The translations under genes and the position numbers were made by a program. Positions 43,315 through 53,500 of a DNA stretch of 64,000 bases are shown piece by piece (the stretch's first letter is position 1; each line of letters opens with the position of its first letter). The notes below the pieces were generated by a model. The model was not told the DNA's origin, did no database searches, and was given only the letters and a program-made list of their open reading frames with translations. The stretch is taken from contig NZ_FXTS01000005.1 of assembly GCF_900182785.1 (NCBI RefSeq), positions 62,001 to 126,000 of the forward strand, written 5' to 3'. This DNA comes from Oceanospirillum linum (GTDB lineage Bacteria > Pseudomonadota > Gammaproteobacteria > Pseudomonadales > Halomonadaceae).

Positions 43315-44739
43315 CTAGACACGGCCTCTGTCGATGACTCTTGTGAAAGTGCGCGTCGCCAGCCAGAACATTAGCAGTGTAAGCCCCAGCAAGGGTACAA
43401 AAAGCCCGCAAAGCACAGGAATCAGAACCAAAGCGCCACGCTTTTTGCTACGGGATGAAGGTGCCCCCAAATGAAAAGAGCGATTGGCTGGCTTACGTTG
43501 CCACCACATAACAATACCCGCAATACAGACAAAGATAACCCCAAGACAAAGCACAATATTGATCACCAGGTTGGTCCTTCCCCACAGCCCCATATGCAGC
43601 GGAATACCGACCGCCATCGCCTTAGCCAACAGGTTATAGTCATCGTACCCGACATCAGCCAGCACCTTGCCGGTATAGCGATCAATATGAAGCGTCCGGT
43701 CAGCGAAAGGATCTGTAATATCTCCATTCATAGCTGCTGCCATTGCGGTGTAGACTCCGTCCGGAGCGGTGGGCAAATTCAGACGAAAGCGTGTCATACC
43801 GTTATCCTGAGCATAGCGGATTACACTGTCAGCATTGACCGGCGTATCAGCAGGAATACCCGGCTGACCAGACAGAGAACCGGAAGCAGGCAAAGGTGTC
43901 TGCTCAAGATTCCAGGGCACCTGCTCAGTAACTCCAGGGTTAAGAGAAGCATGGGTCTGATCCGACAACGGAATACCTGAAAACACTCCAGCCGGGAAAC
44001 TACTCCAGGCCTGAACCATTTTAGCCCCCCAAATGCCAGTCCAGGAGAGCCCGGAAAGTACAAACAGCATCAGCACAACCGACAGATAGAAGCCGGAAAA
44101 GGTATGCCATTCACGCCAGGATAAACGCCCCTTCAACCCGGTCTCAGGCCGCAGCAGATATCCGGGTTGGCGTTTACGTCGTGCCCACCAAAGCAGCAGG
44201 CCGGTTACCAGTAATATCAGAGTTAACGCTGCCGCCAGCTCAATCAGACCATCACCAAATGCACCCAGTAAAAGTGTCCCATGGATCTCATCGGCGAGCG
44301 CATAAAGGGTCGCATCGTTATTAAGCGCCCCTATAATTTCTCCCCGATAAGGGTCAACAAAAACCTGAAGATTAACACCGGCTTCCTTCACAAGGATGCG
44401 TACCGGGTCCTGTTCATCCTGTGGCAATAACAACTGGCGCACAACCCCTTCAGGATAAGCGCTCTTTACCAGATCTACCTGTTGCTGCCAGCTTATGCTC
44501 GATTGCCCATCCGTCGGGACAACCGAGATAAACTCTGGGTAGATTAGCGGCTCAATCAGCGGCTTATAGGTCATCATAATGATACCGGTCACACTCAACA
44601 TCAGCATAAAAGGTACAACATACAGTCCTGCCAGCAGATGCCAGCGCCATAGCCGGTTATAGCCGGACTTTGACTGGGCCACTCCGGCTTTATGATCCAC
44701 TTCCGGAACTTTAAACGAGGTATTCATCTGGTTTTCCAC
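43315..44739 (-). CDS. PepSY-associated TM protein (iron-regulated type)
   Basis: 474 aa. First helix near residues 30-57 (WRWHLLAGLYVVPFMLMLSVTGIIMM), PepSY part PEGVVRQLLLPQDEQDPVRI, helices about 155-185, 205-225 and 395-420, a large periplasmic part between, and a last helix near 455. Members are often Fur-controlled and linked to ferric-siderophore reduction. I see no Fur box directly upstream here. Transcribed alone. Confidence 0.85.
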   Translation of the reverse strand: MENQMNTSFKVPEVDHKAGVAQSKSGYNRLWRWHLLAGLYVVPFMLMLSVTGIIMMTYKPLIEPLIYPEFISVVPTDGQSSISWQQQVDLVKSAYPEGVVRQLLLPQDEQDPVRILVKEAGVNLQVFVDPYRGEIIGALNNDATLYALADEIHGTLLLGAFGDGLIELAAALTLILLVTGLLLWWARRKRQPGYLLRPETGLKGRLSWREWHTFSGFYLSVVLMLFVLSGLSWTGIWGAKMVQAWSSFPAGVFSGIPLSDQTHASLNPGVTEQVPWNLEQTPLPASGSLSGQPGIPADTPVNADSVIRYAQDNGMTRFRLNLPTAPDGVYTAMAAAMNGDITDPFADRTLHIDRYTGKVLADVGYDDYNLLAKAMAVGIPLHMGLWGRTNLVINIVLCLGVIFVCIAGIVMWWQRKPANRSFHLGAPSSRSKKRGALVLIPVLCGLFVPLLGLTLLMFWLATRTFTRVIDRGRV

Positions 44740-44894
44740 GGTCAGTTAGACAAGTGCAGGAAATGTATCAGAGAGCAATGTTGGCCATGCGCGGTCAAAT
44801 GTCGCATTTTCCATCATAGTGGCGAGGCAAATAGACGCAGGTAACCCACTAATTTAAAAGGACAAAATATGAAAACATCTAATATAAAAGCAAA

Positions 44895-44921
44895 AAAATG
44901 ACCTCGTCTAAAGGCCATTTT
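44895..44921 (-). terminator. Terminator after the second EamA gene
   Basis: 10-bp AT-rich stem with one G-U pair, then TTTTTTT on the minus strand. An 8-bp hairpin (44944-44964, GCCCTGAC / GTCAGGGC) lies 10 bases after the stop, before it. Confidence 0.65.
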
Positions 44922-44974
44922 CAGTAACAGCTTAACCCGGAGAGCCCTGACCCTACGTCAGGGCACTCCCCAGG

Positions 44975-45856
44975 CTATGCCTGCACGGTCTTATCATCCA
45001 AATGAAACCACTTGTTCCACCGGGCATTAACCCAGAGTGATAGCCCAATAATGGCACCACCGAGTAACAAACGTGTCAGATCCACATCCCGACTCCAGAT
45101 CAGAAGGTTCACCACCAGACCCGCAGGCACCAGAGCGTTATTCATAATCCCCAGCGTACCAGCATCCACTAAGCAGGCACCTTTATTCCACAAATAGAAG
45201 CCCAGCCCCGAAGCCACCAATCCCAACCAGACCAGAACCCCCCACTGCAACGATGTCGAAGGCAGCTTATCCGGATTACCCAGCAGAAGAAAAGCGGGCA
45301 GAACCACCAGTAAAGCACCCAGAAAAAAGTAACCGAAAAAACGCCATGCTGGCAGAGTCACCGGTTGCGCTTTAATCAGATTAGCATAGCCCACCTGCCC
45401 GGCAGCAAAAGCAAGGTTCGCCACCTGCAGCAGTAGAAAGCCGGTAATAAAATCATCACTCAGATTCTGATAACGGATAACACCCGCCCCTACCACCGCA
45501 ATGGATGTGGCAACCAAAGGCGCCAGAGTAAAGCGTTTATTCAGAAGATCGTCGATCAGGGTGACATAGAGAGGTGTGAAAATGGTAAACAGTAACACCT
45601 CAGGTACCGTCAGATAGAGAAACGCCTGATAGAGGCAAACATAGGTCACACCAAACTGCAGAGCCCCCACAAGGATAGTGCCCCCTTTAAGAGACCCCGG
45701 CAGCCCTTTCCAGCGAGTAAAGGGCAGAAAGATGAGTCCTGCCAAAACAATTCGGGTCAGTACCGCAAAATAACTGTCCACCTGTCCTGCCAGATAGACG
45801 CCGATCAGGCTGAATGAAACAGCCCAGAGCAAGGTTACAAAGACAAGATAACGCAC
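44975..45856 (-). CDS. EamA-family transporter
   Basis: 293 aa, ten predicted helices. It begins MRYLVFVTLLWAVSFSLIGVYLAGQVDSYFAVLTR, typical of the carboxylate/amino acid/amine DMT group. Substrate unknown. Its start faces the Fur-box promoter of the EAL gene, so it may share iron control (weak inference: the first box lies 122 bases away). Confidence 0.85.
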   Translation of the reverse strand: MRYLVFVTLLWAVSFSLIGVYLAGQVDSYFAVLTRIVLAGLIFLPFTRWKGLPGSLKGGTILVGALQFGVTYVCLYQAFLYLTVPEVLLFTIFTPLYVTLIDDLLNKRFTLAPLVATSIAVVGAGVIRYQNLSDDFITGFLLLQVANLAFAAGQVGYANLIKAQPVTLPAWRFFGYFFLGALLVVLPAFLLLGNPDKLPSTSLQWGVLVWLGLVASGLGFYLWNKGACLVDAGTLGIMNNALVPAGLVVNLLIWSRDVDLTRLLLGGAIIGLSLWVNARWNKWFHLDDKTVQA

Positions 45857-45977
45857 CGCTTTATCCTTCTGTATTGTTATATGAGTAATATATCAGCCCT
45901 TTTGAGCACTGCTGCGCATTCTACCCAACTCCTCACTGTCAACCAACAAAAACAAATCAAGTTTACAAAAATATTTA

Positions 45978-45992
45978 TGAGAAACATTCTCA
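45978..45992. promoter_or_regulatory. Fur box 1
   Basis: TGAGAAACATTCTCA: a 6-3-6 perfect palindrome matching 11 of 14 positions of the 7-1-7 Fur consensus. It lies just upstream of the -35 of the EAL gene. Confidence 0.5.
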
Positions 45993-45996
45993 CTAA

Positions 45997-46025
45997 TTGA
46001 CAAGCCCACAAGGGGTGCAGATAAT
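45997..46025 (+). promoter_or_regulatory. Sigma-70 promoter of the EAL gene
   Basis: Perfect -35 TTGACA (45997-46002), 17-bp spacer, -10 GATAAT (46020-46025). Expected start about 46032, a leader of ~28 bases. Confidence 0.75.
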
Positions 46026-46040
46026 TGATAAAAATTATCA
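46026..46040. promoter_or_regulatory. Fur box 2
   Basis: TGATAAAAATTATCA matches 13 of 14 positions of the 7-1-7 Fur consensus. It touches the -10 and covers the expected start point, a repressing position. Confidence 0.7.
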
Positions 46041-46059
46041 TAAGCAAGGTAACCGGCTA

Positions 46060-46794
46060 ATGTTTAAGGAAGTTTTTTCCGACATTGACAACTTCACCCT
46101 TTACGACGTAATTCAGAATCGTCGCTTTGGTGTGGAATACCAACCTATTGTCGAACCCAAAAGTGGCGAGATTATGGCTTGGGAAGGGTTAGCTCGCTTT
46201 ATAAATCAGGATGGTAAGTTATTAAGACCCGACCTGGTCTTTGAAGCCCTCCATGCCGATGAGCTCAGCCTGTTCAATGTTGAATATCAGATGAAGTGGC
46301 TCCAGCTTACCTCGGCACCCCAGGGAGATAAGTTATTTCTGAATATCGACCCGCACGCATTCGCCTTCTTTGGCAATGATGAGCGCAACCCCCTGCTTGA
46401 ACTGCTGAAGGGGAAAAACCATTTAGTCGTAGAAATTATTGAAAACACCGATGCCAGTGATGCGGTTTATAGCAGCGATATGGGCCGAGCCTATCGTGAG
46501 CAAGGTCTGCAGATCGCACTGGATGATATCGGAGCGCCCAACAGCATGCTGTCCTTTGACGTTCTGCTGAGTGTTGATTATCTGAAGCTGGATCGTTCCT
46601 GGATCAAAAATCAGAAAAAACCCCATTACGGGCACCTGCTCAACACGCTTTGCAGCTTTGCCAGAGCTTCAGGTAAAAAACTGGTTCTGGAAGGTGTCGA
46701 AAACGAAGAAGACCTTATGTTCGCACAACAACTCGGCGTCGATTATGTGCAGGGCTTTTATTACCGCTCATTATTCCGGCAGGAAATGCCCTGA
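46060..46794 (+). CDS. EAL-domain c-di-GMP phosphodiesterase, stand-alone
   Basis: 244 aa from ATG 46060. A single EAL domain with no sensor. The signature is EGL at residues 42-44, but the catalytic set is kept: Glu42, Asn in FLNIDP, Glu in VVEIIEN, Asp-Asp in ALDDIG, Lys in YLKLDRSW, Glu in VLEGVE, and the final VQGFYY. So it should degrade c-di-GMP. The promoter is bracketed by two Fur boxes, suggesting derepression under iron starvation. Confidence 0.88.
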   Translation: MFKEVFSDIDNFTLYDVIQNRRFGVEYQPIVEPKSGEIMAWEGLARFINQDGKLLRPDLVFEALHADELSLFNVEYQMKWLQLTSAPQGDKLFLNIDPHAFAFFGNDERNPLLELLKGKNHLVVEIIENTDASDAVYSSDMGRAYREQGLQIALDDIGAPNSMLSFDVLLSVDYLKLDRSWIKNQKKPHYGHLLNTLCSFARASGKKLVLEGVENEEDLMFAQQLGVDYVQGFYYRSLFRQEMP

Positions 46795-46824
46795 AATCTC
46801 AGCCTTTACCCCGCTTACCCGCCT

Positions 46825-46850
46825 GTGTTCTCATTAGCACCTGAGAACAC
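46825..46850 (+). terminator. Possible terminator after the EAL gene
   Basis: 9-bp stem GTGTTCTCA / TGAGAACAC with an 8-nt loop, followed only by TTTG. It may be partial, letting the MscS gene be co-transcribed. Confidence 0.45.
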
Positions 46851-46886
46851 TTTGCTGTCGATACGAACTTTATTTCAGGGTAACAC

Positions 46887-48116
46887 ATGAGTCAGAATGC
46901 AGATCCAAAGCAAGATTTCCTTGATGCCGAGTTAATCAGCCAGGCCAGCCAGGCGCTCAATGCGGAAACCTGGGTCATTCAGGTTTTTGTCGTGTTACTG
47001 GCAACCGGAATTATTAATATTATCCAGGCCCGGATTCTCAGAAGATTACACGATGTTGCCAACCGCACGAAGACACCATGGGACGAGGCTCTCATCTATT
47101 CGGTTCAGCGCCCGCTAACACTTATTCTCTGGGTGCTTGGCATAAGCTTTAGCTGTCGGATCATTGGAGAAGAAACCGGAACGACCCTGTTTCAGGCGGT
47201 TCCGGCCATTCGGGATGTACTTATTATCGCCCTGATAGCCATGACGTTAACCCGCCTGATCAAGCGGGCGGAATACAACCTGATTCAGTCAAAACAGGCT
47301 CAGGGCAAGTCCTTCGACAAAACAACACTGGAAGCAGTGACCAAACTGCTGCGACTGACTGTTTTTATTACATCCGGTTTAGTTGCCTTACAAACGCTGG
47401 GCTTTAGCGTATCCGGTGTACTGGCCTTTGGCGGTATCGGAGGTATGGCTGTAGGTTTTGCGGCAAAGGATATGCTGGCAAACTTCTTTGGTGGACTGAC
47501 AATCTACCTTGACCGTCCCTTTACCGAGGGTGACTGGATTCGTTCTCCGGACCGCAATATAGAAGGCGTGGTAGAGCGTATTGGTTGGCGTCAAACCGTG
47601 ATACGAACCTTTGATAAACGTCCGTTGTATGTACCCAATGCGAGTTTTTCTTCCATTGCAGTGGAAAACCCGTCCCGGATGCACAATCGCCGGATCTATG
47701 AAACACTGGGCATCCGCTATGACGACGCGGATAAAATGCGGGAGATCACTGAAGAGGTTCGCTACATGCTGAGATCTCACCCCGAGATTGATACGAATCA
47801 GACGCTGATTGTAAATTTTAATCAGTTTGCCAGCTCCTCTCTTGATTTCTTTATTTACTGTTTTACCAAGACAACAGACTGGGTCACATACCACCAGATC
47901 AAAGAAGATGTACTGCTTAAAGTCATGGATATCATTCTGCAAAAAGGTGCGGAGTGCGCTTTTCCGACATCAACCATCTATTTATCGCAAAATAATCCCG
48001 AAGACCCAGCATTTGATCCATCAGCCCTAGCCGGTGGCTCCGGTGCCGTCAGCCATTCATTAAGCGAGCGTCAGGCACCAACCCCCGGATCATCCGTTGA
48101 TTCAGGCTCCAGATAG
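46887..48116 (+). CDS. Mechanosensitive ion channel, MscS family
   Basis: 409 aa. Four hydrophobic helices: about 30-50, 80-100, 112-130 and the pore helix near 163-195 (VSGVLAFGGIGGMAVGFAAKDMLANFFGG), followed by YLDRPFTEGDWI, the beta domain entry of MscS. The C-terminal cytoplasmic domain reads normally, and the end is a Ser/Pro-rich tail. Releases solutes on hypo-osmotic shock. Confidence 0.9.
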   Translation: MSQNADPKQDFLDAELISQASQALNAETWVIQVFVVLLATGIINIIQARILRRLHDVANRTKTPWDEALIYSVQRPLTLILWVLGISFSCRIIGEETGTTLFQAVPAIRDVLIIALIAMTLTRLIKRAEYNLIQSKQAQGKSFDKTTLEAVTKLLRLTVFITSGLVALQTLGFSVSGVLAFGGIGGMAVGFAAKDMLANFFGGLTIYLDRPFTEGDWIRSPDRNIEGVVERIGWRQTVIRTFDKRPLYVPNASFSSIAVENPSRMHNRRIYETLGIRYDDADKMREITEEVRYMLRSHPEIDTNQTLIVNFNQFASSSLDFFIYCFTKTTDWVTYHQIKEDVLLKVMDIILQKGAECAFPTSTIYLSQNNPEDPAFDPSALAGGSGAVSHSLSERQAPTPGSSVDSGSR

Positions 48117-48203
48117 ATCTGAACTAACGATATTACCGCCACATTTCGTATAGAATAGAGTTTTGATTAGCGGCAAGCTCCGGGCCACAGGGAAAGTTTG
48201 AGG

Positions 48204-50262
48204 ATGCCACCTATGCGCAGCGTTTCACGACCATTGATTTTTGCTCTGTTTCTCGCCCTGGTGCTCCTGTCGAACCTTATGATAAGTCCGCCATCAGAAG
48301 CACAAACTGTTCAGAAAGTGATTTTACAGCTTCCCTGGACCCATCAGTTTGAGTTTGCCGGGTTCTATGCTGCACAGGAAAATGGTTTTTTTGCCCAGGA
48401 AGGGCTTGATGTGGAAATTCGGCCAGGCAAGCAAAACCGTACCCCCCCTGAATGAAGTGCTTAATGGTAATGCGGATTTTGGTGTGGCTGCCTCAGAGCT
48501 GCTTCTGGCTCGCGCCAAAGGGCAGCCTGTTATAGCAATGGGCGTTATTTTCCAGCATTCAGCATCCGCCATGGCCACGCTTACCGATAACGGTATTTAT
48601 ACCCCCCAGGATTTTATTGGACAGCGCCTGGAGATGGGAGATCTTTCCAGCGGTGCTGAAACCTATGCCATGCTGCAGGCCGAAGGGATAACACCACGTC
48701 AATATGAACAGATCCCTTCAAGCTTTTCTCTGCATAGGTTAATCAACGGTGATGTCAGCGCAGTTTCTGTTTTTGTTACCAATCAACCTTTTTATCTGAA
48801 AGAGCAGCAAATCCCCTACCGTCTGATTCTGCCTCGTTCTTACGGCATTGATTTCTATGGTGACACGCTTTTTACCCGGGAAAAACTGGCCGAAGATAAC
48901 CCTCAGCTGGTAGAAGCCTTTCACCGGGCGGCATTCAAAGGTTGGCGATATGCTTTTGATCGACCTGGTGAAGTGATCGATATTATCCTGGAAAAATACA
49001 GCGACTTCCCTTTTTCCCATAGTCGCAAGCATCTTGAGTATGAGCACAGGGAAATGGAAAAACTGGTTCTGCCAAATCTGGTGGAACTGGGCCATATGAA
49101 TATTGGTCGCTGGCATCATATGGCCAACACATTCGTCTCACTGGGCCTGCTTCAGCCGGACTACAGTCTGGAAGGTTTTCTCTGGTCACCAGAAACGCCT
49201 AAACCTTATTTCCAACGCCTTAATCTTCAGATTCTTGGCGTCGTCACCATTTGTGTCTTCCTAATGGGGCTTTCACTGCTAACGTTTAACCGCCGACTGC
49301 AATACCAGGCGACACAAAACCAGCTGCTCACCAAAGAAAAAGAGGAACTGGAGAAAAAGATCGACATGATATTCTGGAGCGGCGACTTTGGTTACTGGCA
49401 CTGGAATCGCAGCAAAAATGTACTTTACCTCAATGAGAAGGCTGCAGCGGCCCTCGGCGGTCAACATGAGGCAGGGCTCTTCACCCTGCAGGAAATTCAG
49501 GTAAATGAATCTCTGATTTCTGTGCGTCACTTTTTCTCCTGGTTCAGCGAAGATATTCGTAAAAGGAGGGGCCGCTTTGAGCTGGAACGAGAACGGCTTG
49601 ATGATGAAGGACAGACGTGCTGGCTCACCTGTCGGGGTGAAGTACTGGACCTTATGCCTGACGGGAGTATTAAAACCAGTCATGGCATACTTCTGGACAA
49701 TACGGAGCTGCACAGGGCCCGACAACAGGTTGAGCAACTCACCATTACAGATGCAATGACAGGGTTATTGAATCTGCGTTACTTTATGGGCCGGTTAGAA
49801 GCCTTTATGCAGCGGGTAAAATTTGGCGAAGGTTACTTCTCTGTTGCCTTAGTTGATATTGATCGTATGGATATGATCAGAAACGAATACGGTAGTTATA
49901 CTGCAGATTATGTTATTGAAACCCTTTCCGATATTATCCAGCAACAAGCTAGGCCGATGGACCTGATTGCCCGCTATACCGATACGAGTTTTGCTGTTCT
50001 CCTTCCTGGTACGACGGCAGAAGAGACTCAGTCCGCCTGTGACCGTATGCGAAAGCATATCGCTCACTACAGATTCGACACCAGCAGCCATAACTTTTTT
50101 GCTACAGTGACCATAGGCATTGTGGAAACACAGGAATTTTCTTCAACAGACCTAAGCAGCAAACAGCTGCTGCATGTGGCAGAAGAGCGGATAGAAACGG
50201 GCAAATTAAAAGGCTGCAATGTGCTGATTACCCGAAATAACCAAACCCTGACCAGTCCTTAA
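48204..50262 (+). pseudogene. Substrate-binding/GGDEF protein, split by a frameshift
   Basis: Read as one gene after removing one C from a run of seven (48442-48448): about 685 aa. Order: signal peptide, NMT1/THI5-like periplasmic domain (LPWTHQFEFAGFYAAQENGFF ... NADFGVAASELLLARAKGQPV), membrane helix near residue 350, a PAS-like part, and a GGDEF domain. GGDEF itself is replaced by TDTSF (IARYTDTSFAVLLPG), so cyclase activity is unlikely. Without the change, the first frame stops at 48455. It may be a real mutation, phase variation or a sequencing error. Confidence 0.8.
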
Positions 50263-50514
50263 AACCTGAGGGAACCTGAGGGTTCAGGCTGTCAGCTGAT
50301 ACCTTTGGAATATAACCTGCAGCACATCAGCTGGCACACGCCTGCTATTCTGGGCTTCAAAACCTGCTATTATTGGTTTTAACATCTATTATTTTCTTGA
50401 TTTACATCAGAAGTATCCCCATCTGATGATGAATTCCATATAATCTCAAATCCCGTCGTCCCCACATAAAACTGAATATCCCTTGGGAGATTCAGGCTTA
50501 ATTGGAAGCTTGAT

Positions 50515-52146
50515 ATGTTTAAAAATATTTCGATACCCCGGGCGCTCCAGTTTGTCTTCGGAGCTGCCATTACGGCCATTATTGCTCTGAGTATTCATTT
50601 ATTGGTTTCCATTAATGGTATTCAGAATCAGTTTGTCATGGTTGTTGACCGTAATGTCAGCCTGCTTACCACTGTATCTGACCTGCGTTACTACACGGTT
50701 ACTTACCGTCGGTTTGCGCTGGATTACGGCCTAACAAATGATGCCTCTGAGCACAAAAAAATACTGGAAACTATTCGCTTCAATGATGAAAAAGTCGCTG
50801 CCGCAATGAATACCATGGAGCAACTGGCTGATACAGGCAAAATTAAAGCAGATATACGGGAGTATCAGCAGCGAATTGACGACTACCGTAAAATGCAGGA
50901 AAACTACATCAACCTGATCAACAGTGGTCGCATCATTATGGCCCGTAAAGAGATGCTGGGACCTATGCTGGCTCCTTTTAATCAGATCGTATCCCTGCTA
51001 AGCCGACTGCAGGAGGATCTGGAACAGGAAGCCATCACCATCAAAGAAGCTGAAGCGGAACGCATCTCCGGACTGATCCGGTTAACATCCGTTGTGGTGG
51101 CTGTTATCACCGCTTTCTTAGTGATGATGAGCATTATGATTTCGCGCAAGGTCACCCGCCCACTGGAGCGGCTGGTTAACCAGATGCAAGCCGTTGAACA
51201 GGGCGACCTGAGTAAACGCCTTAACCTGCAAGACTTCGCTAAAGATGAGTTAGGTAGTGCCGCACACTACTTTGACAGAATGCAGGCTGGCCTCAGCACC
51301 CTGGCCAAAGAGATCAACGAAAGTGTTAAAACACTGGAGGACACCAGTAGCTCGCTGCGTAATAAAGTAAGCGAGACAACCGGCAGCCTGGACACCCAGC
51401 GCAGTGAAATTTCTCAGATTGCAGCAGCCACCGAGCAGATGCAGGCAGGCTTCAGTGAAGTTGTTCAACGTACCCTTGATGCATCTGAGCAGAGCAACCA
51501 GGCGAAAAATGAAGCTCAGGAAAGTCAGAGTAATATTCAAAAATCCGTGGATCAGAGTGAAGCTTTAGCAGGTGCTTTGAGCCAAACCGCCGAAGTCGTC
51601 TTAAGACTCCAGGAAGACAGCCACAGTATTAGTGTTATCTCAGAGGTCATCGGTAACATTACCGAACAGACAAACCTTCTGGCGCTAAATGCTGCCATCG
51701 AAGCCGCCCGGGCCGGTGAAGCAGGCAGAGGTTTTGCCGTCGTCGCCGATGAGGTACGCCAGCTCGCCCAGAAAACCCAGGCCTCGCTGAGTGAAATCAG
51801 CGACATTATCGAATCACTGCAAAAGCATGCCGGTCAGGCTGCAGAAATGATGGGGAACAGCGAACAGCAGATGCAGACCGGGCTTGAGCGCATCCGTGAT
51901 GCGGGTAACTCCTTCGGTCATATTCTGAGCGCCTCAGAACAGATTGCCGGAATGAGCACCCAGATCGCCACTGCGACAGAGGAACAAACAGCTGTTGCCC
52001 GGGATCTGAGCGAAAGTGTCAGCGCTATCCATATGGCTTCAGATCGTATAGCCGATGGCGCACTGGAAACCCAGACAGCCTGCGATGCTCTCAGTCAGGA
52101 AAGCGATCACCTTAGCCAATTAGCGGGACGCTTTAAACTTAGCTAG
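50515..52146 (+). CDS. Methyl-accepting chemotaxis protein (4-helix-bundle type)
   Basis: 543 aa. TM helix 1 about 12-34; periplasmic helical bundle (four-helix type, about 35-185) with no Cache fold; TM helix 2 about 187-208; HAMP starting SRKVTRPLERLVNQM; then the signalling hairpin with EQTNLLALNAAIEAARAGEAGRGFAVVADEVRQLAQ. It senses an unknown ligand and feeds CheA. No CheR-tether pentapeptide at the C-terminus. Own transcript after the frameshifted gene. Confidence 0.92.
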   Translation: MFKNISIPRALQFVFGAAITAIIALSIHLLVSINGIQNQFVMVVDRNVSLLTTVSDLRYYTVTYRRFALDYGLTNDASEHKKILETIRFNDEKVAAAMNTMEQLADTGKIKADIREYQQRIDDYRKMQENYINLINSGRIIMARKEMLGPMLAPFNQIVSLLSRLQEDLEQEAITIKEAEAERISGLIRLTSVVVAVITAFLVMMSIMISRKVTRPLERLVNQMQAVEQGDLSKRLNLQDFAKDELGSAAHYFDRMQAGLSTLAKEINESVKTLEDTSSSLRNKVSETTGSLDTQRSEISQIAAATEQMQAGFSEVVQRTLDASEQSNQAKNEAQESQSNIQKSVDQSEALAGALSQTAEVVLRLQEDSHSISVISEVIGNITEQTNLLALNAAIEAARAGEAGRGFAVVADEVRQLAQKTQASLSEISDIIESLQKHAGQAAEMMGNSEQQMQTGLERIRDAGNSFGHILSASEQIAGMSTQIATATEEQTAVARDLSESVSAIHMASDRIADGALETQTACDALSQESDHLSQLAGRFKLS

Positions 52147-52267
52147 CGGCAGAAAACAGATCCTGCTTTGCTATCCTGATATTTTACGTTAGAGTGCCCT
52201 GCCAGCTGGCGGGGCCCGATTAGCATCAGGCCGCCCATTAAACCATCAGAATTAAATCAGGAGTGCT

Positions 52268-52489
52268 ATGAGCATTCAGGAAATTGCTGTTTCTAACAGC
52301 CAGAAAAAAAAGATTCAGAAGTCGATTAAAGATGAAAGCGTTTTGATCGTTGATGACAACGGTGATCTTGCCGTTCAGGTCATTACCTATGAGCTGTACA
52401 AACAAAAAAGTCGTGCCACCCCCTTGGAAGATATTCTGGGTGAAGGGACACTGAACCCGGATGCGGAATATTACGTGTTCAGCGTTTAA
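52268..52489 (+). CDS. Hypothetical protein, 73 aa
   Basis: Begins MSIQEIAVSNSQKKKIQKSI; the rest is acidic and ends PDAEYYVFSV. ATG follows AGGAGTGCT, a good ribosome binding site, so it is probably real. No family recognised; no membrane segment or Cys pattern. It lies between the chemoreceptor and a convergent GcvA-like gene. Confidence 0.6.
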   Translation: MSIQEIAVSNSQKKKIQKSIKDESVLIVDDNGDLAVQVITYELYKQKSRATPLEDILGEGTLNPDAEYYVFSV

Positions 52490-52528
52490 GTAGCTCAACG
52501 CAAACTGCTTGCTGAAACATACGAGTGG

Positions 52529-52575
52529 CGGCTCTGGCCATACCTCCTTGACGGGGGTACAGCAGCAAAGAGCCG
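52529..52575 (+). terminator. Possible terminator after the 73-aa gene
   Basis: 7-bp outer stem CGGCTCT / AGAGCCG with an inner TACC-TCC / GG-GGTA stem, followed by TCATTTTC. Weak. Confidence 0.35.
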
Positions 52576-52618
52576 TCATTTTCTAAGCCCGACTCCCCTG
52601 CCCGGTAAATAGTAAAGC

Positions 52619-53500
52619 TCACACCCTTGTGAGACCATCCTGCATCTCTTCAATCATCCAGTCTTTAAATACCTTCATACCGTAGGAGAGAGGCCGCTGC
52701 TTCTGGTAAACCAGGTAAAAAGATTTATGAGTGTCCAGCTTAATATCAAAAGGCCGGATCAACTTACCCTCTTTGATTTCACGGGAAGTCAACGTACTGT
52801 CCGCCAGAGCCACACCCAATCCTTCCTGGGCAGCCCCTGTTGCCAGCTGACTACTGGAAAGCTGCAAACCGTGGCTGAAGCCACGATAATCAACGCCGGC
52901 TAACTGCAACCACTCCGGCCATTCATGCACCCGCTTACTCACATGAATCAATGTGTGATGACGCAGATCTGCAGGTTTGTTCAAGGCATGCCGCCCCTCC
53001 AGCAATGAAGGGCTACACACCGGCACCAGCAGTACATTACGCAAAAAATGTACTTCAATATCAGGCCAGTCACCATAACCATAATAAACAGCCATATCCG
53101 TATTTTGCTTATTAAAATCGATCAAACCCGATGAAGCACTAATCTGCAGCTCCACATCGGGGAACAGCGCCTGAAAGCGGTTCATACGGGGCATTAACCA
53201 GCGTATCAGAAAGTTCGGTGCAACACTGATGGTCACCACATCCCGCTCCGGATTAGATGTCAGTCGGTAGGTGGCCGCTTCTATCTCATCCAGAGCCCCC
53301 CGCACAGAGCGTAAGTACTGAGCCCCTGCTTCGGTCAGCTCTACCTTGCGTTTATTGCGAAGAAACAGGCTAAGGCCGAGATAATGCTCAAGACTTTTGA
53401 TCTGATGGCTAACGGCGGAAGCAGTAATAAACAACTCCTCTGCCGCTTTGGCAAAACTTTCATTACGGGCTGCAGCTTCAAAAACCCGCAGCGCATTCAT
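52619..53500 (-). CDS. LysR-family regulator, GcvA-like
   Basis: 293 aa as written from ATG 53500. NALRVFEAAARNESFAKAAEELFITASAVSHQIKSLEHYLG is the GcvA-type HTH. Relatives start with xRLPPLNALRVFEAAAR; the RLPP codons exist here in frame upstream of the ATG, but no ATG, GTG or TTG precedes them before a stop. A good AGAGGTG stands just before an ATC (53516-53518). So the real start may be upstream and non-standard. It is divergent from the 61-aa gene at 53735. Confidence 0.85.
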   Translation of the reverse strand: MNALRVFEAAARNESFAKAAEELFITASAVSHQIKSLEHYLGLSLFLRNKRKVELTEAGAQYLRSVRGALDEIEAATYRLTSNPERDVVTISVAPNFLIRWLMPRMNRFQALFPDVELQISASSGLIDFNKQNTDMAVYYGYGDWPDIEVHFLRNVLLVPVCSPSLLEGRHALNKPADLRHHTLIHVSKRVHEWPEWLQLAGVDYRGFSHGLQLSSSQLATGAAQEGLGVALADSTLTSREIKEGKLIRPFDIKLDTHKSFYLVYQKQRPLSYGMKVFKDWMIEEMQDGLTRV

